DNA of 64,000 nucleotides. Source: Alphaproteobacteria bacterium. GTDB taxonomy: Bacteria; Myxococcota_A; UBA796; GCA-2862545. Position 1 is the first letter of the stretch. Each line of letters begins with the position of its first letter. The stretch covers positions 186,001 to 250,000 of the forward strand of contig JACKET010000009.1 of assembly GCA_020632875.1 (NCBI GenBank), read 5' to 3'. A program made the position numbers and the translations under genes. A model generated the notes under the pieces. It worked only from the letters and a program-made list of their open reading frames with translations, searched no databases and was not told the DNA's origin. This document shows positions 20,908 through 29,360 of this stretch, one piece after another.

Positions 20908-21861
20908 TCAGCGGAACAGCAACCCGAGCAGCCCGAGCAGCCCCAGTACCACGGCCACCCCGAGCACCACGACGCCCGCGCGCCCGAACGCCGGCTGCGA
21001 CACCGACGGATCGGGCGGAATCGGGATGGGGACGCCGAGATCCCCGGTCGGGTCGGACGGCAGCTCGAGCAGGTCGAGCACCGCGCTCGCATCGGCCGGG
21101 CGCACCGCGGGGTCCGCGGCGATCATGCGCGTGATCAGCGCCTGGAGCTCCGGGTCGAGGCCCTCGGGGAACGGCGTGTGCTGCCCCAGCCGGACGACGT
21201 TCATCAGCGCCACGCGGTTCGGCGCGTCGAAGCAGCGCTGGTGGACCAGGAGCTCGAACAGGATGCAGCCGAGCGAGAACACGTCCGCGCGTGCGTCGAC
21301 CCCGCTCGCGTTCATCAGCTGCTCGGGCGCCATGTACCGGAGCGTGCCGATCACCTCGCCCTGCTCGGTGAGCTCGAGGTTCTCGCGGGTCTTCACCATC
21401 CCGAAGTCCGAGATCTTCGGGATGGCCCGCGGCCCCCGCGTCATCAGGATGTTCGACGGCTTCAGGTCGCGGTGCACCAGCCCCCGCTCGTGCGCGGCGG
21501 CCATGCCGCGCAGGATGCCCCCGAACACGCGCAGCGCCGCGGTGCGATCGGGCTTCTGCTCGCGGATGTACGCGCCGAGCTCGGGCCCGTCCACCACCTC
21601 GGACACGAGCGTGAGCCGCCGCCCCACCTCCACCAGATCGAGCGCCTTCACGACGTTCGGGTGGTCGACCTCGCTCTGCGCCATGTACTCGGCACGCAGG
21701 CGCGCTGGCGCCGAGTCGACGATGGAGTCGAGCACCTTGAGCGCGACGTGGCGCTCGCTCGACGCCTCGACGGCCTCCCACACCACGGCCCGTGCCCCCC
21801 GCCCCAGGATGCGGATGAGCGTGTAGCCCGAGACGGTGGAGCCCTCCTCCATCCGCGCCAT
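20908..21861 (-). CDS. Tail-anchored Ser/Thr protein kinase
   Basis: This is 317 residues from the ATG at 21861; ATGs at 21852 and 21921 are alternatives. The kinase domain fills residues 10-265: Gly loop region GRGARAVVW, ATP lysine in HVALKVL, HRDLKPSNIL, DFGMVK and GTLRYMAPEQ are all present. The first Gly loop is unusual (RGARAV instead of EGGMA). After a Pro-rich spacer, the chain ends in a hydrophobic helix (GVVVLGVAVVLGLLGLLGLL) plus FR, so the kinase is anchored by its C-terminus with no periplasmic domain. It is divergent from the MBOAT gene. Confidence 0.9.
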   Translation of the reverse strand: MARMEEGSTVSGYTLIRILGRGARAVVWEAVEASSERHVALKVLDSIVDSAPARLRAEYMAQSEVDHPNVVKALDLVEVGRRLTLVSEVVDGPELGAYIREQKPDRTAALRVFGGILRGMAAAHERGLVHRDLKPSNILMTRGPRAIPKISDFGMVKTRENLELTEQGEVIGTLRYMAPEQLMNASGVDARADVFSLGCILFELLVHQRCFDAPNRVALMNVVRLGQHTPFPEGLDPELQALITRMIAADPAVRPADASAVLDLLELPSDPTGDLGVPIPIPPDPSVSQPAFGRAGVVVLGVAVVLGLLGLLGLLFR

Positions 21862-21910
21862 ACAACGCGCCGGGCCTTGAAGCGCCACGCGGAAACGGTG
21901 ACGCTGCGGC

Positions 21911-23332
21911 GTGCTCTTCAACTCGCTGACGTTCGCCGCGTTCCTCGCGGTGGTGCTGCCCGTCTACCACGCCCTCCCCCGGCGCGGTCAGAACGTGTTC
22001 CTGGTCGGTGCGAGCTACCTGTTCTACGGCTGGTGGGACTGGCGGTTCCTGTCCCTGCTCTGGGTGAGCACCGCGGTCGACTACTGGGCCGCGAACCGCA
22101 TCGCCGCCACGTCCGACCCGAAGAAGCGCAACTTCGCGCTCGGCGTCTCGCTGGTGACGAACCTCGGGATCCTCGGCTTCTTCAAGTACTTCAACTTCTT
22201 CGTCGACACGGCGAACGCGTCGCTCGAGGCGCTCGGCGTTCCGTTCAACACGAGCCTGCTCTACATCGTGCTGCCGGTCGGCATCAGCTTCTACACGTTC
22301 CAGACGCTCGCCTACACCATCGACACCTGGCGCGGGCGCCAGACGCCGACCGCCGACCCCGTCGCGTTCGCGCTCTACGTGGCGTACTTCCCGCAGCTCG
22401 TGGCCGGCCCCATCGAGCGGGCGAAGCACCTCCTCCCACAGCTCGAGCAGGACCGTGTGCTCACACCGCAGTTCCTGCGCACCGGCATCACGCTCATCCT
22501 CATCGGGCTCTTCAAGAAGGTCGGCCTCGCCGACGGCGTGGCGCCCTTCGTCGACGAGGTGTTCGGCGAGATCGGCGCGTTCTCGAGCAGCAGCGTGCTG
22601 TGCGCGACGCTGTTGTTCTGCATCCAGATCTACGGCGACTTCTCCGGCTACAGCGACATCGCGCGCGGCACGTCCCGGCTGCTGGGCATCGACCTGATGG
22701 TGAACTTCCGCCAGCCCTACCTGGCGCAGAACATCGCGGAGCTCTGGCGGCGCTGGCACATCTCGCTGTCCACCTGGTTCGCCGACTACGTGTACATCCC
22801 GCTCGGCGGCAGCAAGCGGGGTCCCGTCCGCAATGCGTTCAACCTCGTCGGGATGTTCGCGCTGTCGGGCCTGTGGCACGGCGCGGCGTGGAACTTCGTG
22901 CTGTGGGCGACCCTCAACGGCGTGTGCCTGCTGCTGTTCCGGTACTGGTCCGAGCTCCCGCGCAACGAGGGCGTCGAGGTCGCGCCGTTCAGCCTGCGGT
23001 GGTTCGCGGGGAACTTCGCGACCCTCACCGTCTTCGTCCTCACGGCGCTCATGTTCCGCAGCGACGGCCTCGCCGGCGTCTGGACCGGGTACATGGCGCT
23101 GCTGCTGAACCCGTGGTGGCTCGGCATCGAGCACGTGTACGTCTACGCGACGCTCGCCTACGGCATCCCGATGGTCGCGCTCGATCTGTGGCAGTACCGC
23201 AGCGGCGAGGAGGAGCCGATGCTCGCCTCGGGCCGCGTGTTCCAGGGCGTCCTGCTCGGCTGCGCGATGATCTGGGTGCTCGTCATGGGGGGCGTCGATC
23301 TCGACGTCCCGTTCATCTACTTCCAGTTCTGA
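21911..23332 (+). CDS. MBOAT-family O-acyltransferase (AlgI-like)
   Basis: This is 473 residues with about ten hydrophobic segments, starting at a GTG (MLFNSLTFAAFLAVVLPVYH is the characteristic family beginning). Membrane-bound O-acyltransferases of the AlgI/DltB group move acyl groups across the inner membrane to sugars or other polymers. The conserved motifs are VGASYLFYGWWDWRF, the LPVGISFYTFQTLAYTIDTW segment, FPQLVAGPIERA, and the catalytic histidine in SGLWHGAAWNFVLW near residue 320. The next gene starts 11 bases later and encodes an SGNH-like protein, the usual partner. The modified polymer is unknown. Confidence 0.92.
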   Translation: MLFNSLTFAAFLAVVLPVYHALPRRGQNVFLVGASYLFYGWWDWRFLSLLWVSTAVDYWAANRIAATSDPKKRNFALGVSLVTNLGILGFFKYFNFFVDTANASLEALGVPFNTSLLYIVLPVGISFYTFQTLAYTIDTWRGRQTPTADPVAFALYVAYFPQLVAGPIERAKHLLPQLEQDRVLTPQFLRTGITLILIGLFKKVGLADGVAPFVDEVFGEIGAFSSSSVLCATLLFCIQIYGDFSGYSDIARGTSRLLGIDLMVNFRQPYLAQNIAELWRRWHISLSTWFADYVYIPLGGSKRGPVRNAFNLVGMFALSGLWHGAAWNFVLWATLNGVCLLLFRYWSELPRNEGVEVAPFSLRWFAGNFATLTVFVLTALMFRSDGLAGVWTGYMALLLNPWWLGIEHVYVYATLAYGIPMVALDLWQYRSGEEEPMLASGRVFQGVLLGCAMIWVLVMGGVDLDVPFIYFQF

Positions 23333-23342
23333 AGGCCCCTCC

Positions 23343-24308
23343 GTGAATCCCGAGCTCGTCAACGCCGTCCGCCGCGCCCTCCCCGTGTGGGCCATCGCGC
23401 TCGTGCTCGTCGGGCTCGCGGAGCTCGGCGCGCGCGCGTGGATGGGGGACGACGAGACCTGGGAGTACTGGAACCGCACCATGGCGTCGAAGGTGCGGTA
23501 CCTGAAGAAGCTCGACTCCCACGACCTGCGTCCGAACGTCCTCATCGTCGGGGACAGCTCCGCGGCCTTCAACATCATGCCGAGCGCCTTCGACGAGGTG
23601 TACGGGAGCCGCTCGTTCAACCTCGGCAGCGCCGGGAACTACGCGCGCTCGTTCGACGTCGTGATGCGGCAGCACGTCCTGCCCACGCTGCCCGACCCCG
23701 AGCTGCTCGTCGTGAGCTTCGGCGGCCAGGGCTTCCTCCCCGAGTCGCGCGGCCAGACCGAGCGCATCCTCTCGAGCCCGCTCGGCCAGCGCCTGCTCGG
23801 CAAGCGCGTGTGGGGCCAGCACATCTGGCTCGTCCGCATCCACCACCTGCTGCGGCTGTACCGCGATCCGCCCGTCACTCCCACGGTCTTCCGCAACCGC
23901 GGGTTCGAGCCGTACCTCGTCGCCATCCAGCGCCGTCCCCGCCGTCCCCGCCTCGCCAACCAGCTCCCGCAACCGCCGGACTTCCTGATCCGCCCGCGTC
24001 CACCGGCCCCTCCGACCGACGAGGACGCGCTGGCCCCGCTGGGACGGCTCTTCGACTACGCCGCCGCGCGGAGCATCCAGGTGATCATGGTGAGCCCGCC
24101 CACCGAAGACGAAGCGCCCGTGCTGGTGCCGGAGATCGCCGCGCTGTGCGCATCGCGCGGCGTCCCCCACTTCGACTACTCGCGCGCCCCGCTGCCGTCC
24201 CACAACAGCCACCTGAACACGCGCGGCGCGCAGGTCTACTCCACGAAGCTCGGGCAGGACCTGAAGGCCCTGCGCGACGCCGGGGAGCTGCACCCGCCGA
24301 AGCCCTGA
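23343..24308 (+). CDS. SGNH-hydrolase-like partner of the MBOAT acyltransferase
   Basis: This is 321 residues from a GTG. One N-terminal membrane helix (LPVWAIALVLVGLAELGARA) places the rest outside the inner membrane. The SGNH signature starts VLIVGDSSAAFNIMPSAFDE (catalytic Ser in GDSS) and continues with FNLGSAGNYARSFDVV. The C-terminal block is HNSHLNTRGAQVYSTKLGQD, where a histidine may complete the site although the classical DxxH is replaced. A Pro/Arg-rich insert occupies about residues 195-225. Such proteins act with MBOAT enzymes in exopolymer O-acetylation, e.g. AlgX/AlgJ. Co-transcription with the upstream gene is likely. Confidence 0.82.
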   Translation: MNPELVNAVRRALPVWAIALVLVGLAELGARAWMGDDETWEYWNRTMASKVRYLKKLDSHDLRPNVLIVGDSSAAFNIMPSAFDEVYGSRSFNLGSAGNYARSFDVVMRQHVLPTLPDPELLVVSFGGQGFLPESRGQTERILSSPLGQRLLGKRVWGQHIWLVRIHHLLRLYRDPPVTPTVFRNRGFEPYLVAIQRRPRRPRLANQLPQPPDFLIRPRPPAPPTDEDALAPLGRLFDYAAARSIQVIMVSPPTEDEAPVLVPEIAALCASRGVPHFDYSRAPLPSHNSHLNTRGAQVYSTKLGQDLKALRDAGELHPPKP

Positions 24309-24311
24309 GGC

Positions 24312-25568
24312 TCACTCGCCCGGGAGCAGCGCCCCGCACGTCATCGGCTCGCCCGGGTAGAGGTCCCAGGTGCCGGCGTCGAAGGGGTACGGGCCCCAGT
24401 CGTTCGACAGCCAGTCCCAGCCGAACGCGCGGAAGTGGTAGCCGTGCTCCCCCTTCAGGCCCGCGTCGAGGTCGATGCCGATAGGCGCGGCGCCGTCGCT
24501 GTCGTTGCACGTGCTGAGGTCTGCCCACGGCTCGAGCTTCAGGTTCGCGCCGGCCGAGCTGTAGAGCTCGATGGTCATGTCCACCCGCACCCAGGCGCGC
24601 GCGTGCGCGTCGAGGTTCGCGGACGAGTCGCGATCGGACACGTCCCACGTGAAGCAATCGCCCGTCGAGCTGTCGCCGCTGACGCCCCACTCCGGAGCGG
24701 TCCCGCAGCCCGCGGAGCCCCACCAGCCGTCGGTGTAGCCAGCCCCCATGTGGACCGCCCCGTGCGCCTCGGTGTGCAGCGTGGTCGACACGTTCGCGTC
24801 GAACCGGCCGGAGACCCCCGCCACGACCTCGATCCGCGCCGTCCCGCGGACGGGGACCACGCCGATCGTCTGGTTGATCTCCACCTCGCCCTCGAAGACC
24901 TTCTGCTCCACGTCGGAGGTGATCTTCCCGGAGGTCGCGATGACGAAGTCGGCCGAGGTGTCGAGGGTGCCCTCGAGCTGGAACCCGGCGTCGAGCCAGG
25001 ATCCGCCGAGCACCTCGCCCTTCGCGCGGAAGATCGGGTCGAGCTTCACGAAAGCGCCGTCCGCCACGTGCATGGAGACGTTGACGTAGCCGCCCTCGGC
25101 GTCGGACCACAGGGACTCGTCGACCAGCACGCGCCCGCCGAAGTCCCACTGCTCGCCGAAGCTGTGCTCGAAGGACCGCAGCGCCTCGGCCCGCAGCTCC
25201 ATCTCCCAGGCCCCGCGCTCGATGACCTGCGACAGGTCGGCTTCGACGGTGGCGAGGATCACCCGCGCCCCGTCGCGCTGGACGCCCGTGACCTCGCGGA
25301 GGTACCCGCCGCCACGGCCTCCGACGACGACCGAGCCCACACCGAGGTCGACCTCGACCTCGCTGGAGTCGAGCCAGAGCACGAGGCGGTCGGGCTCGAC
25401 GACGACCTCCGAGAGCCCGGCGACCTGGTCGAGCAGCACGGCGGCATCCGCGAGCTCGATGTCGGTAGTGGCGGCATCCGGGACGGCCGGTGCGTTCACG
25501 TCGAGCGTGCCGCAGCCGGCGAAAGAGAGAACGGTGAGGGCGACACAGACGGAGCGAAAGGCAAACAT
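24312..25568 (-). CDS. Secreted lipoprotein, beta-rich, unknown function
   Basis: This is 418 residues from the ATG at 25568, preceded by AAGGGAG. The lipoprotein signal MFAFRSVCVALTVLSFAGCG has lipobox SFAGC. The mature region is beta-strand rich and acidic, with domains VEVDLGVGSVVVGGRGGGYL, then ASADFVIATSGKI-like strands. A C-terminal part has four cysteines (SAGCGTAP, GDCFTW, STCNDSD, TCGALL) that probably form disulfides. No enzyme motif is seen. The stop lies three bases from the convergent SGNH gene, with no space for a separate terminator. Confidence 0.8.
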   Translation of the reverse strand: MFAFRSVCVALTVLSFAGCGTLDVNAPAVPDAATTDIELADAAVLLDQVAGLSEVVVEPDRLVLWLDSSEVEVDLGVGSVVVGGRGGGYLREVTGVQRDGARVILATVEADLSQVIERGAWEMELRAEALRSFEHSFGEQWDFGGRVLVDESLWSDAEGGYVNVSMHVADGAFVKLDPIFRAKGEVLGGSWLDAGFQLEGTLDTSADFVIATSGKITSDVEQKVFEGEVEINQTIGVVPVRGTARIEVVAGVSGRFDANVSTTLHTEAHGAVHMGAGYTDGWWGSAGCGTAPEWGVSGDSSTGDCFTWDVSDRDSSANLDAHARAWVRVDMTIELYSSAGANLKLEPWADLSTCNDSDGAAPIGIDLDAGLKGEHGYHFRAFGWDWLSNDWGPYPFDAGTWDLYPGEPMTCGALLPGE

Positions 25569-25601
25569 GGACAACTCCCTTGCAGGTGGCGGCCGAATAG
25601 C

Positions 25602-25747
25602 GGACTGCCGGCTGGGGAGAGGCTCAAGAATCGCTGAAGCCCGGCTCAAGAACGGACGTTCTGGTCCCATGGATCGATTACTTCGCTCGCTTCGCTCGCT
25701 GCGCGGCTGGCCTATGGCCGCCTTGCGGTTCGGAGACCCGGCAGTCC
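25602..25747. repeat. Spaced inverted repeat in the lipoprotein/rpoH gap
   Basis: GGACTGCCGG (25602-25611) is matched exactly by CCGGCAGTCC (25738-25747). Between them is a CTTCGCTCG direct repeat at about 25680-25700. Just downstream, CCGGTTCCC (25753-25761) and GGGAACCGG (25794-25802) form another hairpin. This stretch (25569-25873) holds the upstream region of the lipoprotein gene; no gene was found in it. Confidence 0.5.
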
Positions 25748-25873
25748 CAGGATCCGGTTCCCATGAGGGTCCGCGCGCCCTGGAGGGGCGAGGGGGAACC
25801 GGACCCTGCGGACGTGCCTGACGGGACCGATGGGGCTGTCGGGAGACGGCGGTGTCGCGGGTCGCCCGGAAGG

Positions 25874-26224
25874 GATCGAGCTTCGAGCGTCCCAAGGCAT
25901 CACGCAGATGACGCAGAAGGACGCGGATGACGCAGAAACGAGGCCGCCGCGGGTCGAGCGTGTTCGCGTCCCCGGGGCGCCGTCCGATGGGATTGCACCG
26001 CCAAGGCCAAGGACCACCCGCAGCGTCCGGATGTTCTTGCGGACCGGATTCGAGACGCACCAGAGCAGGCCGGCGTTTCGGCCGGAGCGTCGGCCTGCTC
26101 TGGTGAGCCGTGGTCCTGGTCCGTCCCCAGGCCCCCTCATGAACGGGCAGAGAACGGCGCACGACCCATCGAGGCCGCCGCTCCCTCTGCGTCATCTGCG
26201 TCCTTCTGCGTCATCTGCGTGAGA
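25874..26224. repeat. Inverted-repeat intergenic element, copy D
   Basis: This 351-bp element begins GATCGAGCTTCGAGCGTCCC, followed by the CGCAGATGA/CGCAGAAGG arm, and ends with the inverse arm at 26188-26223 without the outermost bases. It lies downstream of the rpoH-like gene and upstream of the lipoprotein gene, the only copy between co-directional genes. Its centre is a complete dyad: CACCAGAGCAGGCCG (26058-26072) against CGGCCTGCTCTGGTG (26091-26105), 15 bp perfect. Other copies keep only one half of it. Confidence 0.88.
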
Positions 26225-26283
26225 CGGATCCGGCCACGACCGCCGACTCCCTCCCCGAAGATCGAGAGAAATCGCCGAAGACC

Positions 26284-27285
26284 CTAGTCTGGAGCCGAGA
26301 ACTCGAACGCGATCTCGTCGCCCAGCTCGGTCTCGAGGAACGCCTTCAGCCGCTTCTTGATCCGGGCCTCGAGCTGCCGGACGCGCTCTTTGCTCACCCC
26401 GAACTCGTCGCCCAGCACCGAGAGGCTCTCGGGATCGGTCGCGACCAGCCGACGCTCCCAGATCGCGCGCTCGCGCTCGTCCTTCAGGCCCTCGGCGAAC
26501 TCGGCGAGCTTCTCGTGCACGATGCTGCCGAGCTCGCTGCGCGCCGTCTGGTCTTCGGGGTTGTTCTCGATCTTCTCGGGCACGACCTCGGACAGCGTGC
26601 GCCCGTCGGCGTCGTCGCCGGCCGGGGCGTGCAGGGACAGCGCCGGCGCGCGCATGTGCTGGTCGACGTCGGCCACGTCTTCGGGCTTCACGCCGAGCCG
26701 CTCGGCGAGGGCTTCGGGCGTGGCGCTCTTGCCCTCTTCGAGCATCCGGTCGCGCTCTTTCTGGAGCTGGAAGAACAGCTTGCGGCCCGCGCGGGTGGAC
26801 CCCAGGCGCACCAGCCGGAAGTTGTCGAGGAGGAACCGCAGGATCATCGCGCGGATCCAGTACTGCGCGTAGCTCGAGAACCGGATCTCGCGGTACGGGT
26901 CGTAGCGGGACAGGGCCTCGACCAGCCCCACGTTGCCCTCCTGGATGAGGTCGAGCACGTTCGCCCACTGCCGGTGGTACTGGAACGCGATCTTGATGAC
27001 GAGGCGCAGGTTCGCGGTCACCAGGCGCTCGGCCGCCTCGGCGTCGCCGTCTTTCACGAAGCGGAGCGCGTACTCCTGCTCTTCCTCGCGGGTGAGCAGC
27101 GGGTACTTGCGGACCTCGGACAGGTAGTACGAGAGGAGGTCTTTCTTCGAGCCCTTGCGGACGCTCGCGGGCGGAGCGCCGAGGGCCGGGAGGTTCGCCG
27201 GGACCTTGCGCCGCGGACCGTCGTCGCCGTCGAGCTCGTCGACGCCGAGATCGTCCTCCTCCTCCAGCTCTTCATCCCTCGCCAT
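26284..27285 (-). CDS. rpoH: Alternative sigma factor, RpoH (sigma-32) type
   Basis: This is 333 residues of the sigma-70 group-3-like family without region 1.1. Region 2 is intact: ERLVTANLRLVIKIAFQYHR, the core-binding NVLDLIQEGNVGLVEALSRY, and the -10 recognition part REIRFSSYAQYWIRAMILRF. AGRKLFFQLQKERDRM matches the position of the RpoH box. Region 4 helix-turn-helix ends the chain (SVLGDEFGVSKERVRQLEAR). An acidic N-terminal extension (EELEEEDDLGVDELDGDDG) is unusual. The ATG at 27285 has GGGGAGG upstream. Its start overlaps the end of the upstream IMPase-family gene by 14 bases. It probably drives heat-shock or envelope-stress genes. Confidence 0.9.
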   Translation of the reverse strand: MARDEELEEEDDLGVDELDGDDGPRRKVPANLPALGAPPASVRKGSKKDLLSYYLSEVRKYPLLTREEEQEYALRFVKDGDAEAAERLVTANLRLVIKIAFQYHRQWANVLDLIQEGNVGLVEALSRYDPYREIRFSSYAQYWIRAMILRFLLDNFRLVRLGSTRAGRKLFFQLQKERDRMLEEGKSATPEALAERLGVKPEDVADVDQHMRAPALSLHAPAGDDADGRTLSEVVPEKIENNPEDQTARSELGSIVHEKLAEFAEGLKDERERAIWERRLVATDPESLSVLGDEFGVSKERVRQLEARIKKRLKAFLETELGDEIAFEFSAPD

Positions 27286-28051
27286 CGGTCCTCCCCGCGA
27301 ACGCGGCGGCCAGATTCTGCAAAGCGGTAGACGCGCCTGCCGCGAACGGCAACCCCGGCTCGCCATTCACCACGTCGTACGGCGCTCCGTCGAGCGTGGC
27401 GATCCGCCCGCCCGCCTCGGTGACGAGCAGCGCCCCGCATCCTACATCCCACAGCGACCACCGCGGGACCACCGTCGCCACCCCGGCGCCCGCCGCGACC
27501 AGCGCGAGGTGCGCGGCAGCGGATCCGAACGCGCGGATCTTCCCGGGCCAGTGGCCGTGTCGGCGCATGTGGAACCGACTCGGGACCAGAAGGACCTGGC
27601 GCCGATCGTCCCATCGCGGCGGCCCGATCGTCAGCCGGACCCCGTCGCGGAAAGCGCCGTGCCCGCGCGCCGCGAACCAGTACTCGCGCAGCGGCGGCAC
27701 GTAGAACGCCCCCAGCTCGAGCACCCCGTCGCGGACGAGGCACACGGTCGGCCCCCAGTACGGGAGCCCGTCGAGGTACGCCTGCGTACCGTCGATCGGG
27801 TCGACGAAGAACGTACCCGCGCTCCCCGCGATCCCGGCGCCCTCCTCGCCGACGACCCCCACACCGGGGAACGCCCGCGGGAGCTGCTCGGCGAACCACG
27901 CGTCGATCGCCTGATCCGCGCCCGTGACGGGACTCCCGTCGTCCTTCATCTCGACGGCGGTGGCCGCCCGCCGGGCGAGCGCCATCGAGCCGGCCTCGAC
28001 GAGCAGGTCGTGCAGGACGTCGCGCGCGCGTTCGATGTCGGAGGGATCCAT
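27272..28051 (-). CDS. Inositol-monophosphatase-family phosphatase
   Basis: This is 259 residues. The Mg2+-dependent sugar/nucleotide phosphatase signatures are present: VVGEEGAG with the metal Glu near residue 70, DPIDGTQAYLDGLPYWGPTV (DPxDGT motif) near 84, and the C-terminal WSLWDVGCGALLVTEAGGRI (WDxxAG-like motif) near 200. Members hydrolyse inositol-1-phosphate, PAP (CysQ) or histidinol phosphate; the sequence alone does not decide which. It sits directly upstream of, and overlaps, the rpoH-like gene on the same strand, suggesting an operon that ties sigma-factor expression to this gene. Confidence 0.88.
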   Translation of the reverse strand: MDPSDIERARDVLHDLLVEAGSMALARRAATAVEMKDDGSPVTGADQAIDAWFAEQLPRAFPGVGVVGEEGAGIAGSAGTFFVDPIDGTQAYLDGLPYWGPTVCLVRDGVLELGAFYVPPLREYWFAARGHGAFRDGVRLTIGPPRWDDRRQVLLVPSRFHMRRHGHWPGKIRAFGSAAAHLALVAAGAGVATVVPRWSLWDVGCGALLVTEAGGRIATLDGAPYDVVNGEPGLPFAAGASTALQNLAAAFAGRTDGEG

Positions 28052-28135
28052 GAACCCCTCCCCTACCACCCGCTGCCCGACGCCGCGACCGTCCCGCGGT
28101 TGCTCCGGACGGGGCCGGCGATGTAGAGGGCGCGC

Positions 28136-29359
28136 GTGACGCTCACTCTCGGCGAGACCTGGCAGCCCTGGCACCCGAGCGTCCGGCGCGGTGTGCTGGA
28201 CGAGGACGACGGGCCGCGCGAGGTGCTCGTGGTCCTCGCGCCCTTCCAGCCCTCGGGCGTCGCGCGGGCCCGCGAGGCCGCCGCGGATCTCGACCTCTAC
28301 GCGCGAAAGCGCGCGCCCGTGCTCCGCCTGCTCGACATCCGCGGGCACAACAACCGCATCGCGTACGTGTACGAGAGCGTCGACGGGATCGCCGTGTCGC
28401 ACCTCACCGGCGACCGCCAGCTCGGGCTGCGCGCCGCGGCCGAGCTCGTCGCCAGCGTTGCCGCGGCCCTGGGCGGGCCGGCACAGGGGCATCCGGGGCC
28501 CGAGCCCGACGACGTGCTGCTCTGCGCGGACGGCTCCGTCCGGATCGCGGGATTCATCCGGGCGCTGCCGGGTATCTCCGGGCCACGGGCGCCCGGCGAG
28601 GGCACCGCGGAGGCGCGGCTCGTCTACCGGCTCGGCGCCCTGCTCGCGTTCCTGCTCGGCGGTCCCCTGCCCGTCGCCAGCACCGAGGAGTCGCACGAAG
28701 CGGCCGTCCGGCGCGCCCAGATCCGCGCGATGAGCAGCCCGGGCGCCGTGTTCTCCGAGTCCTACGGCAACTGGCTGCGCGGGCTCCTCGCGTGGGACCC
28801 GGTCGCGCGGCCTCCGCTGTCCCGGGCGATCGCGGGGCTCGCCGATCTCGCGGCGTCCACGGCCGGGCCTTCGCTCGCGGAGACCTGCGAGTGGCGCTTC
28901 GACGGCTGGCTGGTGGAGCTGGTCGGCTCGGATCCGGAGGAGACCACGCTCCCCGCGAGCTGGGAGGACGAGCTGGGCGACGTGATCGAGCCGCTGCCCA
29001 CGGTCGAGGCGGGGCGCCGCACGCTCGGCGAGGACCAGGTGCTCGGCGACCTCCACGCCGAGGACGATCCCACGGTCGACTCGGAGCTCGGAGTCGTGCC
29101 GGAGTACACGCCGCCGTCGATCATCGAGCGGGGCAGCATCCCCGTGTCGGTCGGCCCGCCGGCGGAGGTCGCCGCGAAGCGCCCGAGCCTCCCGGTCGGC
29201 CTGTTCACCGACGACACGCAGACCGAGATCGACTCCAGCGGGGTCGCCGGGCGCGGCGCGACGCCGGCTCCCGACGCGCGGCCCGCGTGGCTCTTGCCGG
29301 CGATCGTGGTGCTGGTGGGATGCGCGGTGGGCCTCGGTTGGTGGCTGCTCTTCGGCTGA
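28136..29359 (+). CDS. Tail-anchored pseudokinase-like protein
   Basis: This is 407 residues from a GTG. The first 230 follow the order of a Ser/Thr kinase fold: LVVLAPFQPSGVARAREAAA where lobe-1 strands belong, YVYESVDGIAVSHLTGDRQL at the hinge, DDVLLCADGSVRIAGFIRAL where HRD...DFG would lie, and FSESYGNWLRGLLAWDPVAR as a late helix. The catalytic HRDxxxxN, DFG and ATP lysine motifs are absent, so no kinase activity is expected. An acidic linker follows, then a C-terminal membrane helix (WLLPAIVVLVGCAVGLGWWL). The layout mirrors the active tail-anchored kinase at 20908. It may act as a scaffold. Confidence 0.72.
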   Translation: MTLTLGETWQPWHPSVRRGVLDEDDGPREVLVVLAPFQPSGVARAREAAADLDLYARKRAPVLRLLDIRGHNNRIAYVYESVDGIAVSHLTGDRQLGLRAAAELVASVAAALGGPAQGHPGPEPDDVLLCADGSVRIAGFIRALPGISGPRAPGEGTAEARLVYRLGALLAFLLGGPLPVASTEESHEAAVRRAQIRAMSSPGAVFSESYGNWLRGLLAWDPVARPPLSRAIAGLADLAASTAGPSLAETCEWRFDGWLVELVGSDPEETTLPASWEDELGDVIEPLPTVEAGRRTLGEDQVLGDLHAEDDPTVDSELGVVPEYTPPSIIERGSIPVSVGPPAEVAAKRPSLPVGLFTDDTQTEIDSSGVAGRGATPAPDARPAWLLPAIVVLVGCAVGLGWWLLFG

Positions 29360-29360
29360 C

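Noticed and set aside
20822..23620. Long minus-strand frame across the kinase and MBOAT genes
   Set aside because: Runs antisense to the MBOAT gene and out of frame with the kinase; composition is charged low-complexity.
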